A stretch of DNA of 64,000 nt from Pterobdella sp. o SKG-2022 (Eukaryota > Annelida > Clitellata > Hirudinida > Piscicolidae): the NCBI GenBank assembly GCA_964035795.1, contig OZ038324.1:1395870-1459869 (forward strand), read 5' to 3'. The notes under the pieces were generated by a model that saw only the letters and a list, made by a program, of their open reading frames with translations, ran no database searches and was not told the DNA's origin. Below, piece after piece: positions 11,404 through 23,371 of this stretch. The position numbers and the translations under genes are program-made. Numbering within the stretch: the first letter of the stretch is position 1; each line of letters begins with the position of its first letter.

Positions 11404-12108
11404 ATGGATAAAATAAAAGTTATATATTTATTTCAATTTCTAACTTGTAGTTCAAACTTGAACGTTTGTAAGAAAATAGAACTGGAAATTTTCAACCCCT
11501 GCATTAGCAAATACCAACTTTTAAGAATTCCCAAATATCGCAGTTGTAATGCAGTTTATAAAGATGAATTTGTCAACTATCACGAAAATTTTCCCATGAT
11601 TCAGTTCATCGACTACAAGAAAACCCCCAAAGCTCTATTGTCGGAGAAGTTAGAAAGGTTCTATACATTGTATGTATATGGACTCCGTCAGAATGCTTTC
11701 AAAAACCTTGTTTTAATTGTTAATATTGATGAAAAGAGTTTATCAAATGGTTATGTGTTTAGTGCTAGCTCGACAACATATTTCAGAAACATTTTCCCAC
11801 CGAACTATCGTATTATTCTGCTTTTGCTGTTACAACCAGAAGTGATAATGGTAGATATTATGAGAAAAATAATAAATATATCAGATTTGAGTAGCTTTTG
11901 GAAAGAAGTAGAAATGTGCAACAGTACTGCAGCCGTCTTTCAAGTTATACCTTCAGTCTTCGTGAACAAACGACAAAGAGGAAAATACCAAACAAGACTT
12001 ACAAAGTTTTTGCTTTTTTCAAACTCATATTCAGACCAAAAAAATTTTTCAAAGTTATTTATTGCCACTGTTTTAATGAAGGGTTTTCTTTTTGAATTAT
12101 TATTCTGA
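11404..12108 (+). CDS. Hypothetical protein, 234 codons, divergent from BOP1
   Basis: An uninterrupted ORF this long is unusual in such AT-rich sequence, so it is probably or was recently coding. The ATG is 117 bp from the BOP1 start on the other strand, suggesting a shared promoter. The N-terminus has a short hydrophobic run ('IYLFQFLTCSS'). The middle has strand-like segments ('FKNLVLIVNIDEK', 'YRIILLLLLQPEVIMVD') that faintly recall a Sec14/CRAL-TRIO fold; that is a guess. The C-terminal 40 residues are basic and low in complexity, and may be read-through into an intron. A spliced last exon is possible at about 12,503-12,560, where an acceptor precedes 18 codons and a stop. I do not recognise the family. 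Confidence 0.5.
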   Translation: MDKIKVIYLFQFLTCSSNLNVCKKIELEIFNPCISKYQLLRIPKYRSCNAVYKDEFVNYHENFPMIQFIDYKKTPKALLSEKLERFYTLYVYGLRQNAFKNLVLIVNIDEKSLSNGYVFSASSTTYFRNIFPPNYRIILLLLLQPEVIMVDIMRKIINISDLSSFWKEVEMCNSTAAVFQVIPSVFVNKRQRGKYQTRLTKFLLFSNSYSDQKNFSKLFIATVLMKGFLFELLF

Positions 12109-12560
12109 ATATTTTTATCTTTTCATAATGATATTTTAATTAAAATAATGAAATAATTTTTTACTAAATTATAATTCAACGGTGTTCTAGCTTATACCAC
12201 GAACTTTATTCAAATGCATTCTATTTAGTGTTTTTATCGTTTCTTATTTACAGGTGTTTTAACTCAATTTTAATTTAATATAGAGTTTTTATTTTGGGTT
12301 TGGAAAAAATAAAATTATTCCATTCATTCAGTTATTTTTATTGTTCTAAATTTATAAAATCGTATATCCTCTTCAAGTCAGTACTCTGTTGAAACTGAGT
12401 TTCTTTTAAAATATTGCCGGTATCTCTTAAATGTCGAAATTTTTTCTAATAAAATTTGTTCGATTATTTTGTTCATACTTTTTAATTCAAGTTTAATTTG
12501 CAGAAATGAACGCACTGATGTTTACGAAATAGATCTGCCACATAACTCAAGCACAAAATA

Positions 12561-15500
12561 ATGAATGGAGGCACTCTAGGCAACCTGCAGACAACGCAGA
12601 AAAAATCCTGCTTTGTTAGGTGATGAACAAATCATGAACAAAATCAAAAACATTATTCTGCTTGAGAAAAGTTTTAAACTCCACCTAGTACAACATACTT
12701 TTTTAAGCACATTCATAAAGCTTGTATTCCTTTAAATACTTTCCAAATTTATGCTTCATACACATCCAAATGAAATGAACACATACATGTGTAGGGCCTT
12801 CTTTGAGTATGACCCCTCCAAAGATAGTGGCATTCCTGGCAAAGGTCTTTCAATATTATTCAATTACTAAATTATATGAAATTTTAATGATATAAATGTT
12901 AATGTTTGAATCAAAATATCATGATTTGACACCATCGTTATAATCAATGGATAACTATGCTAGTTCTAGTTAGTCTAGACTATGCTACATTCTAAGATTT
13001 ACTAAATTATGATATAATTTCTACTTATTTTAAAAATAATAATAAAATTTCATCATAAATAGATCCAAGTATTTTTTTATACACCAATCAAGAAACATTA
13101 AACTCATTAAAACCTCCAAAAAACTAAAGTTTTTATCAAAATCATTTTATACACCAGAAAAGCAAGCACCTTCAAACACACTGACTCAAACTCTTACCAC
13201 AGGGATTGCCTTCAAGTTTGGAGACATCTTGCATGTTTTGAATGCCAGTGATGATGACTGGTGGCAGGCTCTCAAGCTGGTTGGCAACAACCACAAGCAG
13301 GGCATTGGCATCATCCCTAGCAAGCTGAGGTCTCATCACTATATTATTTTATCATGATCTTAATGATGCTGTTAACCTATTATTGTTACGATTTTTGTTT
13401 TGTTATTATTTAGCACTGCCTTTGGATTATAAGCCTATCAAAGAGGTTATTGTTGGTAATGCCACAATGGATGTAGAACCAAAGTTTTGCCACCTTGGCG
13501 ATATGTTGTGTGCAAGTGGAGGTTATGAGCTGGCAGTTATCACCAGATGTTCAGTTGCCTGTGAAAAATTTTAAAAACTGTTGCCCATATTGACCTCTTA
13601 ACACATCACTTTGGAATATCATGGAAAATTATACACATCTTATGTATGTTCTGCCTTGTTACATGGCAATAAAACTGGGCCCCAACAGTTGCTGTTTTGC
13701 AAAGGCTACAGCGTAACGATAAGTCCATGATCTACTGGATATGTGGCGTTAAGCCACAAGACAAAAGTCCATCATCAATTTTTTTCACAACTCTCAAAAT
13801 CTCAGACATAAGGACGCTGCTACAGAGCCGTCGTCTTTGTTGGTATGGTCACAGAGATGTTCGTTCATGTGTATCAAAGACGTGCTCGAACTTCCTCTGC
13901 CTGGAGGTCGTTCTTGTGGTAGACCAGCAAAAAATTGGTTGAGTTGTGTTGAAAAGGATATGGAATCCTATGGCCTGGAAAATGCAGATCTACTCAATAA
14001 AGCTGAGTAGAGAAAGTGTATTAGCCGACTGCTGTATACCCCAGCTACTGGGATGCCTACAGCAGTATAAGCTACTATGGATAATTAATTTCAATTTATT
14101 GTTTTTGTTGATATTTATTTATTTTTTTATATAATTTTTATTTACTAATTTTTACTATTATTTGAATTATGTTATGATTTCCATTGAAATTTTCATTGGC
14201 ACTTGCACCAACAGAATAGAGAAGAAAGAGAGGTCTCGGATGAGGAGTGTCAAGTTCCAGGGTCACCACACTGAAAGCTCTGCTGTGGGTGTATGTTTGC
14301 TTGTGTGCATGTGTGTGTGTTTCATCAGATCCTTAATTGAACTGTGTTTTTTGCAGTTTAGTGCACCTATCTTACGGTGGATAAATGCATGTGTTTGCTT
14401 TATGAACTTTGGTTACCTGTATGAGCTTTATCGTGCTTTTATTGTGGGAACTTTTGTGCTGTGATAGTGTGATGAAATCTAAGATAGATGAGTCATATGC
14501 CTTTGATATTAATATATCAGTCTGCACTGATTATGAGATAATTGACATGATGTCACCTAGTTTTAAATATACAACGTTCATAATTGTGTGATTTGAGGAT
14601 GATGATGATACATCTAGAAAGAGGTGATGATGATGATGATACATGTAAGACATGATGATGATGGCAAATGGCCACTTTGACACAGACGTTGTTGAAGGAC
14701 AAGAAGAAGAAGTTGGCCTTCTTCACTCGCAAACTCAACCGTTCCAAACTCAAGAGTCGTAGTGAGAGTACCCTTGTTGAACCCAAACGTTGGTTTGCTT
14801 TATTATTATCATCTTGTGTGTGTGATGAGGGAGACTGAGGATGGGTTGTTTCTGGATATGGTGTTCAATATAAGTAGATGAGTGGGTTATATATAATCCT
14901 TTATTCTATTCAGCTTTGTTCCAAGAGGTCGCTGATTTCTTTTTCACACCTAGCCCTCTATCTCCATTACACCCTGTTTTAGGCATCTTCAAGACCTAAC
15001 CCAAGCCCATGACACAGGCTCTCCATCATACTTTTCCAAGCTAATCTTGGCCTTCTCCTTTTTCTTCTACCTTCAACCTCAAACCTCCACGCCTGCTTAA
15101 CACAATCAGCATCCCCTTTCCTTACCACATTACCCAACAATCTCAAATTCCCTCCATCAACTCTTGTTCTCACGCCATCAGCTAGCTGCACACCACACAT
15201 CATTCAAAGCATCCGTTTTTCTGCTCTTCTCAAAATACTCTCTTCAACGGATCTTACCACCAAACTTTCTGAGCCATATGTCATGACAGACCTCGCACAT
15301 GTCCTATAAATTTTTCCTTTGATTTTTCATGTGTTACCACATAACATAGAAGACATACTGTTGAATGCCTTCTATCCCAGCCCTATCCTGTGTGTAACAG
15401 CTAGCTCCATTCCTCCTCCACCATTCATATTATCCCCTAAATAACAATAACTATTCACCCTCCCCAACTCACTCAGACTAACATTCAAAACATACCTTAT

Positions 15501-17792
15501 TTGAAGCATTCATACAAACCCTGCATTCAAAATTTCCATTCATCCTACAAGAAACTCTTTACCTTAGCACACCACACATGAACCCATTTTTTACATGTCT
15601 TGCATCTCACACAATTTACCTTAGCCCTCTTCCCACACACACTACATGGATCAATCTTAGCCAAGACAACTCCACTACCACCGCCACTTTCCATAATCTT
15701 TGTCTTACCAAGATTAACCTTCAATCTTTTTCCTTCAAAAGCTGCTTACAACAGATGAATTGTGCTTTTAATCCTTCCATAGTCTCTGCCATCAAGACTG
15801 AGTTATCTGCATATATCAGTTCATACAGAGCACCGTTTCTTCCGGTATTAGACAATATATCGAGCACTATTGGAAACAAAAACAGTGAGAGAACTGATCT
15901 TTGATTCGATCACCTTCCTTGGCATCCGATCGAAAGCTTTCTCCAAATAAACAAAACAGATAAAAAGCTTCCTATTCTTCTCAAGGTAGCTTTCCTGCAT
16001 TCTCCTAAGAATAAAAATAGCGTCCACTGTGCTTTTGCCAGGCATAAAACCAAATTGCATTTGGTCAACTTTCACTAAACTTTTTAACCTTTTCTCTAAC
16101 AACCTTTCCACCACTTTCATACCATGCTCTAAAAGCATTACACCTCGATGGCTCGCACAGTCCATAACGCCACCTTTCTTATAAATGGGAACAACTGTAC
16201 TCATCCTCCAGTCATGAGGCATATCCTTTCCATCGAGGATTTCATTTGCTATTTGCAAAATAACTTGATTCTCATGTGGAGAAGCAGTTAAGTGCTCCTT
16301 GACAATTCCAGTTGGACCACTGACCTTGCCATTCTTCTTGATTCCTAGCCCTTTCTCTACCTTATCCATAGTAAATGGACAAGATGCACAGTGGGTTTTA
16401 ATATGATTTAATGTTATTAATGATTTTGTAAGTCTTTTTTACTTTCTTGATGTATTTTCACATCTATTTATTGATTTTTATTATACATCCCGTGTTCATC
16501 AACTTTTTCAGCAGCACCAAACCCTGTTGACAACATCAACATTTTGTCTTATGAATCTGTCGCCAAAGTCGAATGTTTGTTACTGTGTTATTGTTCGAAT
16601 AATTGGAATAAAGCAATATAAATCATTACTACACATACCAAAAAGCCACCACGACACACAACCAAATTACCATAACACACTTCCAAACCCCATAAGCACA
16701 CCACCACAACACATCACCCTCCAGTGACCTACACACGTCCTATTATAATCCTGGGTCCATTCAAGGATGTTTTATGTGACCACCTCATAGCACAACAACC
16801 TGACCAGTTCGAGACTTGTGTGCCACACACCACCAGGCCCCCCAAGGATGATGAAATTGATGGCAGTGATTACCACTTCGTCAAGGATAAAGTAACCTAC
16901 CTACCTACCTACCTACCTACCTACCTACCTACCTACCTACCTACCTACCTACCTACCTACCTATGCAGATGCAGATGCAGAGAGATGCACAGAGGGGGGA
17001 GTTTGTGGAGACAGGGGAATATAATGGAAATCTTTATGGCACCTCGTTACAGGCTGTCAAAGATGTCGCAAAAAGGGTGTGTTTGTTTGGGGATGTTTTT
17101 AGTGCTTGGCATCTTTTTAACATAGTGTTGAAACAACATAGAACCTCAAAGTTACAACTTATAACGCATAAGAACATACTCAAGCACAAATGACATTCAA
17201 ATGCAGGGCAAGCACTGCCTTCTTGATGTGAGTGGCAATGCTATAGCACGACTGAGGCAGGCTGGCCTTCACCCCATCTCCATCTTCACCAAGCCTCGCA
17301 CCATCGACGCCATCTAGTAGGTCACTTTGCAGTTGATATGATACACTTAAATATGGCGACGACACACACACACACAGTGAATGCAACAAGAGAATGACCA
17401 CAGAGCAGGCCAGACAGGCATTTGAGAAGGCTTCCAAGCAAGAGAATGAGTTCTACCAGCTGTTCACTGGTCTGTGCTGCATCACTCATGCTTGCATCTT
17501 TGAACTTCAATGAAGTTTTGTAGGCATTAATATCATATCACAGTTAATTATAATTTCAATATAACCTTCAATATTATATTAAGTTATATCACCAATGTAA
17601 ACAAGAGTCTTAATAAATTATAACCTAAACACACACAAAAAATGAGTTAAACATCTGAACTATCGATGACGTCACCACCCAGCAATAATCCAGGTGGACA
17701 CGTTGGAGGACAGTCTGGCGAAGGTGAAGCAAGTGCTAGTGCAACATACTTCTACTCCGTGTGCCTGGGTGCCTTCCAAGCAACCTCTATAA
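12561..17792 (+). CDS. DLG: DLG-type MAGUK (SH3-HOOK-guanylate kinase); no PDZ exons in place
   Basis: DLG proteins are membrane-associated scaffolds for junctions and polarity. Exons: about 12,561-12,619, 12,795-12,844, 13,203-13,329, 14,215-14,284, 14,686-14,761, 16,512-16,574, 16,725-16,891, about 16,969-17,076, 17,207-17,316, 17,378-17,469, 17,683-17,792; all join in frame. SH3: '[15 protein letters not shown]', '[18 protein letters not shown]', 'GIIPSKLR'. HOOK: '[14 protein letters not shown]' and a lysine-rich stretch. GK: '[15 protein letters not shown]', '[20 protein letters not shown]', '[10 protein letters not shown]', '[10 protein letters not shown]', '[14 protein letters not shown]', '[10 protein letters not shown]'. 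As in other MAGUKs, the GK fold lacks a kinase P-loop. Usual DLGs carry three PDZ domains and often L27 upstream, but 11,300-12,550 has none. The first-exon ATG follows an in-frame stop, so a PDZ-less protein can start there, or this may be a 5'-rearranged gene. Confidence 0.88.
13415..14080 (+). mobile_element. 5'-truncated LINE fragment in DLG intron
   Basis: The frame from 13,420 ('[20 protein letters not shown]', '[14 protein letters not shown]') and from 13,697 ('[17 protein letters not shown]', '[16 protein letters not shown]') parallels the C-terminal part of the LINE at 5.7-9.2 kb. One frameshift separates the halves. It ends with a different 3' tail, so it is a related but distinct subfamily. 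Confidence 0.75.
14900..16380 (-). mobile_element. Degenerate LINE reverse transcriptase in DLG intron, antisense
   Basis: On the minus strand the frame at 16,369-15,848 reads reverse transcriptase motifs: '[14 protein letters not shown]', '[15 protein letters not shown]', '[20 protein letters not shown]', '[15 protein letters not shown]' and '[16 protein letters not shown]'. A downstream frame at 15,203-14,979 carries the tail ('[20 protein letters not shown]', '[15 protein letters not shown]'). The palm segment between them is scrambled by stops. It is antisense to the host gene, as intronic insertions usually are. Confidence 0.8.
16892..16968 (+). repeat. CTAC tetranucleotide microsatellite forming an entire DLG intron
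   Basis: From the GT donor at 16,892 the sequence is almost pure CTAC/ACCT repeat up to 'ctatgcag'. The flanking exons encode 'SDYHFVKDK' and '[17 protein letters not shown]', which are contiguous in the guanylate-kinase fold, so the repeat is the intron. 'atgcag' then occurs in tandem, giving in-frame alternative acceptors at 16,968, 16,974 and 16,980. Confidence 0.85.
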
Positions 17793-18811
17793 TGATTTGT
17801 GTGTGTGTTTGTATGTTTGTGTATTTTCGTATATATATACTTATTTAAATGCCTCTTGATGTGTGCATACTTGCACGCATGCGTGTTGAGATTATATATG
17901 TGCAGTTGGTACAGTCTCACCTTGAACACTAATGCAGCTCCCATCATAGGCTTCATGTTCCAAATCATCGTAATTTGCGGTGTACTCCGTATGTAAATAT
18001 TAAAATTGTCATTATTTTTTCAAATAATTTTTCTCATTTCAATATTTCTTAATTATAAAAAATCATGATGAACGTCGCATTGAATATTATTTATAACCAT
18101 ATAAAGCCAATAATCCATACTACTGCGTGTACTACGCTTGTAACACCACTACCACAACCTTCTGTACACCGCCACCTACCATCCCACCACACCAATTCTC
18201 ATTTCACCTCATCACCACACCAATTTTGTTAATATGATCGGAGTTATTGTAGCATCATCCATGCAAATACTGCCTGCCATGCAAGCTTTTTTTGATAGGT
18301 GCACAACCACATATTTGTACGTCAGTGCTTATTGATTGTGATACTTGTAATATCATCATACGTCCATGCTATTGAGGTGTTTCGAGCTCTTCTCGACACT
18401 TCTCTATGTGATAATATTGCCTAACTAACTCTTCTTAAAAGTTTATTTTTTTCTGTATTGAGCTAATTTTTGCCACTCAAATAGTTTGATGACGTCAAAC
18501 GCCTCTAGCTTGCTTCACTGACGTCACGAGGCCTTTCATATTGTCAATAGTCAGTGTATTAATACGTGCATTTAATGACGAAGATTTAGAGGAAAGTGCG
18601 AAGTTGATGAAGGGATAATGCCTTATGATTTTGTATCAAATAAAAAAATATCTCTTTTCTTTATTCGAAAGTGTTAAATTGGTTAGTGAAACGATTGAAT
18701 CAAGTAGAATCTTAAGTCACATCTCCTACCGCGTGATATCAGCACATACAAAACAACTCAACCACACACACACACATCGCTCCACCAGACACACAATCAC
18801 ACAACAAAGAG
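17793..18811. other. Intergenic region between two convergent 3' ends
   Basis: No ORF or exon is supported. It has a short GT-rich stretch, CA-rich tracts and, at 18,490-18,497 and 18,519-18,526, two copies of the octamer TGACGTCA, the consensus CREB/ATF site, 29 bp apart. Because both neighbouring genes end here, any regulatory role is uncertain. Confidence 0.45.
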
Positions 18812-20868
18812 TCATTCACTCTTGAGCTTCCTATTGAGGAGCTTGGGTTGATCGACAAATTCCCTGCCATACACTCCCATGGTGATGAGGGTAGCCACAC
18901 TAGCACCGCCCCAGAATGCTACGTACATCACCTGCTCACTTGCGTGCTCTGACGTGTGGTGGATGATGGTTTGTATCCTCATGGTGTGTTGTATGCCAAA
19001 AAAAAACCATCTTTAACCACAATTGTTGAAAACGATAACTTTTATGCCTACATTTCTAATTAGTTATCAATCAAGATAAGCTTTTTGTCATTCTTTGTAA
19101 GGAGTATGGTCCATAATACATTGAAATTGACTTGAATAAAAGTCATTCTTAATTGCATTTTAAGTTGTATCTTTAGACATAAGTGGTTGAGAACTGACCA
19201 TCGGGAATGAGAACACTGACCACACACATAGAGAAGGCCACTAGGAAGATGGCAGGCAACTGTTAAATTGACGTCACAATTATCTCAATTCCAAAAGCAA
19301 ACGTCATTAAGACGATGTCAACAATCATATCAAACATCTGCCATAACAAAGAACTAACAGCATAGAACTTCCAGTCGTGTTCCTGTTTGAGTGAGGAAGG
19401 AAGGGTGAGTCCCTCATTTTCGTCCACTTGGTAGTTGCCCAAAAACAGATCTTGAGCGTCCTGTGGTGTCAAAAACCTCACCATGCCAAAATTGTTTGCA
19501 CGACACGAGCAATACTTGACTATGAAATACTGCAAAACTACTCCATATATCATCAATGTTTGTTTAGGCACCTAGCAACAAAGTGTTACAGACCTGTTTG
19601 AAGCCATCATAAAAGTTGTTCAGAACGTATCTCTTGATGGAGTTGTAGCCATCCATCAAGGCTCCCATCAGGGTTCGCTTGCCTGTGCGAGTAAAGTCTG
19701 TTTTGAGGGCTCCAGTGCCTGCATACTGCTTCGCCAACACGTCCGCGTTGTCAGCCCATGCTAGAAGTGTGAGAGAGATTGGGTATGGTCAAATAAGACA
19801 TGAATGTATATTAAAATGTACAAGAGTATCCACAATTGAATTAACGGACTGACTGTTTCGAAAGGTGGACTCAAGCTCCTTGAAGTGACTAATGTTCTCA
19901 GAGGGAGAGATCAACATGAAATCCTGAGAAGTCATTTAATCATCCTTTGTACTAGTTGATCATCACATGCAACCAACCATTACAGACTTAACCATTACCT
20001 TCCATGTATTCACGCATTCCCCCAAACACCACCCATAACATCCCACCACACAGCACCCATAGCATCCCACCACACACCACCCATAACATCCCACTCACCC
20101 TCAGCTGTTGATGCAACAAATGTTTGGCAATCATAGACTGCACCACATTAGTCCTGTCAAGGCAGTCGATGCAATTCGTCCTGAACACTCCTCCCTGCAC
20201 CTTGCCAACCTCACCCTTGTTCATGCTGAAGTATCTGTCGATGTAGTTGTGGTATGAGAAGATGTGTTAGTACTCGTAGTAGAAGTGAGAGAAGTATCAG
20301 TGTTAATCATGGTAAAGGTAAGGTTATAAGTTATAGTAACAGAAGTAAAGAGAGACTCTTGAGGCACAAGCACTAACTCGAACTCCCTGATGAACTCTTC
20401 AATGCGGCTCATGAGGATGTCAAGTCGGTGCCACTGCATCTTGCGGCACTCCTTGTGGAAATCAAACGCCACCAACCTTCAATAATTACTTCAATCTAAA
20501 TTCACGATATTAAGCATTAATGGACAAACGATGCATTTCTTTCACAATATAGTAACATTCATTCAAATCAGACACTTTTATTGACTGAGTACAACAAAGC
20601 TTTTCGTGAATCTAACTGACATTATCAAATCTTGGTTTAAACTTACAAAAAGCTTAGTGTTGATGATTTATTGAAAGTGTTTGGCTTGAATTATTTTCAT
20701 GCCGGACCAACTTTTTCATCATATTATCGATTTTTGAACTTGAAATATATTGCACAGATGCACATACGACAAAGAGGGGTTTCTGAACTTGTTTGTCAGA
20801 TCTGCAAGTCCCTCTACCAACTGTAACTCAGGGGCTTTTTGGTCCAACTGTGTGTGTATGTGTGTGTA

Positions 20869-20930
<62 letters not shown>

Positions 20931-23371
20931 TGTGTCGATAGTAATTACAACCAACAAGATTAATGATGACTTGTTTGCCATAATTGAAGAACTGCGCTGC
21001 GAAATGTCTTTGGAAGGCTGACATCTAGCGAGAGTTTAAATATTATTGCAACCCATTTATGAGATAAACATAGTGCTGGTAAGGACAACAAACACAAAGT
21101 ATTTATTAAATAACACAAAGCTTTTCGTAAGGCTAGCTTAGATTATCAAGTGATAATAAATAGTATAAATAGATTGAAATATTATCACTTGATAATGTAA
21201 GCTAGCTTTAATAAAAGCTTCGTGTCATTTAATAAATACTTTGTGTTTGTTGTTTTTACTTTTAGATTCAGGCTATTTTACTTCATTATAGTGCTAGTGA
21301 AAGTTAAACACATAAGATGCAAACTACAGACATGGTCTTCCTTGTTATTGATGATAGGCAGTGGCTTATATTTGAGGTTGGGATCCTGGTTCCAATACAT
21401 CGGTACAGAGCCCCTTGTCTGCAGGGCAATCATATTTCTTTTAAATAGCGAATCTATATTAATGATAATAACAATAATCTCTGAAGCTTATTATAGTAAT
21501 GTTTAAGCCAGCAAGCTTCAATATCAAATAGAAATCCCAATTATGTCATGTAAACAATACAAAATAACACACAAACACACTTGAACAAAAGCAGCGCGTG
21601 ACTCATCTGAGAACTCAACAATCTGCTCAGTCTCTACATAGTTGGCCACGTTTCCTTCTGCATCTATGCCTCTCTGGTTGTATCTGTGGTATTCATCAAA
21701 TTTGAACCATCATTGACATCATGTTGTGTCAGCCACATATACAAACCTAGTTCCAGCTCGATGGCATGACCTGCGAGAGATGAGAATGTACTTGAAAGAC
21801 CTGCCCTGCACATTGCACGTTTTGATGCTCACAAAGCCCAGCATGACAGGCAAGCAGAAAGAAGACAACTCCGACTGTTGGGCCAGTTCTCTCAAAATGA
21901 AGCCATTCCACAGAAACCTTACATCAGCCTGTGTGGGTGGTTGACGTAGAGAAGGTGTGATGGGAGTATCATCTTGACCCACCCTGTCGTGGAAAGGAAT
22001 GAATTTGAAGTCAGGGCTAGTGTTGTTGAGTCGTTGAAGGGTGTGTGTGAGGTCGTATGCGGTGGAAAAGTAGAAGCCCTCGATGGATAACACAGTCTCC
22101 AACATGGAAAGATATTTGGTGTTGTCTTGTTTCTGTGTTCATTAATCTTGAAAATATTTTCTTATTTCTATCCACCTACATCTTCACCCACCTGTGTCTC
22201 ATTGAGATGCAGTGTGGTCCTGCAGTATGGAAGCACCTCAGTGCCTGTGATCTTCCATATGACTTTTCCATCTATCTCTCCCACCTTCACCTTGTTTGAG
22301 ATCACTATCAAGTATGGGCCTGATGTGGTGCAGTTGAGGTGCTGGTGTATTAATATTACTTGTCTTTGCTATGCTTTTCATTGTAGTATTGAGCTTGCTT
22401 AGATTTTTTTTTCATTATTTATTTAATAAATCGTAATATTTAATATGAACTGAGTAAATCTTGCTCTAGTGAAAAAAGTGACTTTTAAAGACAGCTAACT
22501 TGATGAAATAATTTTTTATATGCAAACAATGAATTTTAAAAAATACATGATTACTTTTTGATATATATCTTTACTGAAATACCCAGCTTTTTGATATTCA
22601 TTAAATATCATCTTCTAAGTCAAAAAATTTATTATTTTATAATAAAACCTATCAGTGTTCAAAAACTACTGTTATATTACTTTGGCTCAAAAAAGTCATT
22701 AAGATGATATATATCAAAATCTAATTTATCATTGTCTTGATTAATACCCTTGAAACTAAAAATTAATTCACAGTATTGGTGCTTAATAAAATCTTTCAAA
22801 TGAATGAACATAAAATACACCAGCAAGAAGTCTTATGATGCCGAGAACTCCACATATGGATTTGATGTTGTCTGTTTGAGGCAGCTCTTCTGTCTTTTCT
22901 GAGGTGTGTATCAATGCTTAATCCAAGCTCTTGATGCATTTTCCCCATACATTCAATTTCAATGATTCAAACTTATATAAATATATTTACAAAGTATAAC
23001 ATCACGAGTTTTGTTAAGTGTCATCTTATTATGAAACATCAAAAAAACATAGGCAAGTTTTTAGGAGTGCATAAAATTTGAATTGAATATTGGAGTTTAA
23101 GCTGAATATGAACTTCACTTATTATGAGTAACTAAGTGAATAATGATAATTAATGAAAAACGAGGCTTACTGGAGAGTTTTAAGTCCTGTGTGACACGGT
23201 CAATAACAAGGATTTCATTATTTTCCGAAAATAACGATTCCACATAATAATGGCTTTGTGTCGTATGACTAAAAATATAAATATTCAACATGATTCAATT
23301 TCAGACATTATATAATACTTTCAAACTCACAGCCTGAGGTTGTCGTGCAGTATGGGTCTGAGAGGAGTCAT
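18812..23371 (-). CDS. SACM1L: SACM1L, SAC1 phosphatidylinositol-4-phosphate phosphatase
   Basis: SAC1 dephosphorylates PI4P on ER and Golgi membranes. The gene is complete, with ATG at 23,371 and TGA at 18,812-18,814. Exons from the 5' end begin 23,331-23,371, 23,171-23,268, about 22,815-22,900, 22,180-22,325 and 21,750-22,125, and run to 18,812. Conserved blocks: '[20 protein letters not shown]', '[12 protein letters not shown]', '[15 protein letters not shown]', '[12 protein letters not shown]', '[15 protein letters not shown]', '[17 protein letters not shown]', '[14 protein letters not shown]', the catalytic CX5R loop '[16 protein letters not shown]' near 20,160, '[20 protein letters not shown]' and '[10 protein letters not shown]'. 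Two membrane spans follow ('[17 protein letters not shown]', '[18 protein letters not shown]'). The end, KLKSE, fits the KXKXX COPI retrieval signal of SAC1. It is head-to-head with VRK1. Confidence 0.95.
20580..20690. repeat. Diverged fold-back element in SACM1L intron
   Basis: Inverted segments 'caaagcttttcgtgaa' and 'cttacaaaaagctt' flank a short centre, and outer arms 'cacttttattga' and its inverse are visible. It resembles the core of the 189 bp palindromic family but has lost much symmetry, and I see no clear target duplication. Confidence 0.5.
20850..20943 (-). repeat. CA/TG microsatellite filling a SACM1L intron
   Basis: Read on the minus strand, this interval begins with a donor (gttggt) after 'GKQVIINL' and is then nearly all CA dinucleotides until 'cacacag', immediately followed by '[14 protein letters not shown]'. 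Intron and microsatellite therefore coincide, and the CA tract serves as the acceptor region. Confidence 0.8.
21081..21287. repeat. Palindromic fold-back element with 11 bp target duplication
   Basis: Member of the family at 5,241 and 44,326. The arms contain 'taaggctagcttagattatc' and its inverse around an AT-rich loop at about 21,150-21,180. The flanking repeats are 'atagtgctggt' (21,070-21,080) and 'atagtgctagt' (21,288-21,298), 10 of 11 matching. The right end carries the unpaired tail 'gattcaggctattttacttc'. It lies in a SACM1L intron. Confidence 0.8.

Noticed and set aside
11404..12108. The 234-codon ORF as the PDZ-containing N-terminus of the DLG gene
   Set aside because: No PDZ signature (such as a GLGF-type carboxylate loop) is visible, and no in-frame splice to 12,561 was found.
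20839..21021. Val/Cys-repeat ORFs over the TG tract
   Set aside because: They only translate the dinucleotide repeat. The opposite strand holds SACM1L exons and the intron between them.
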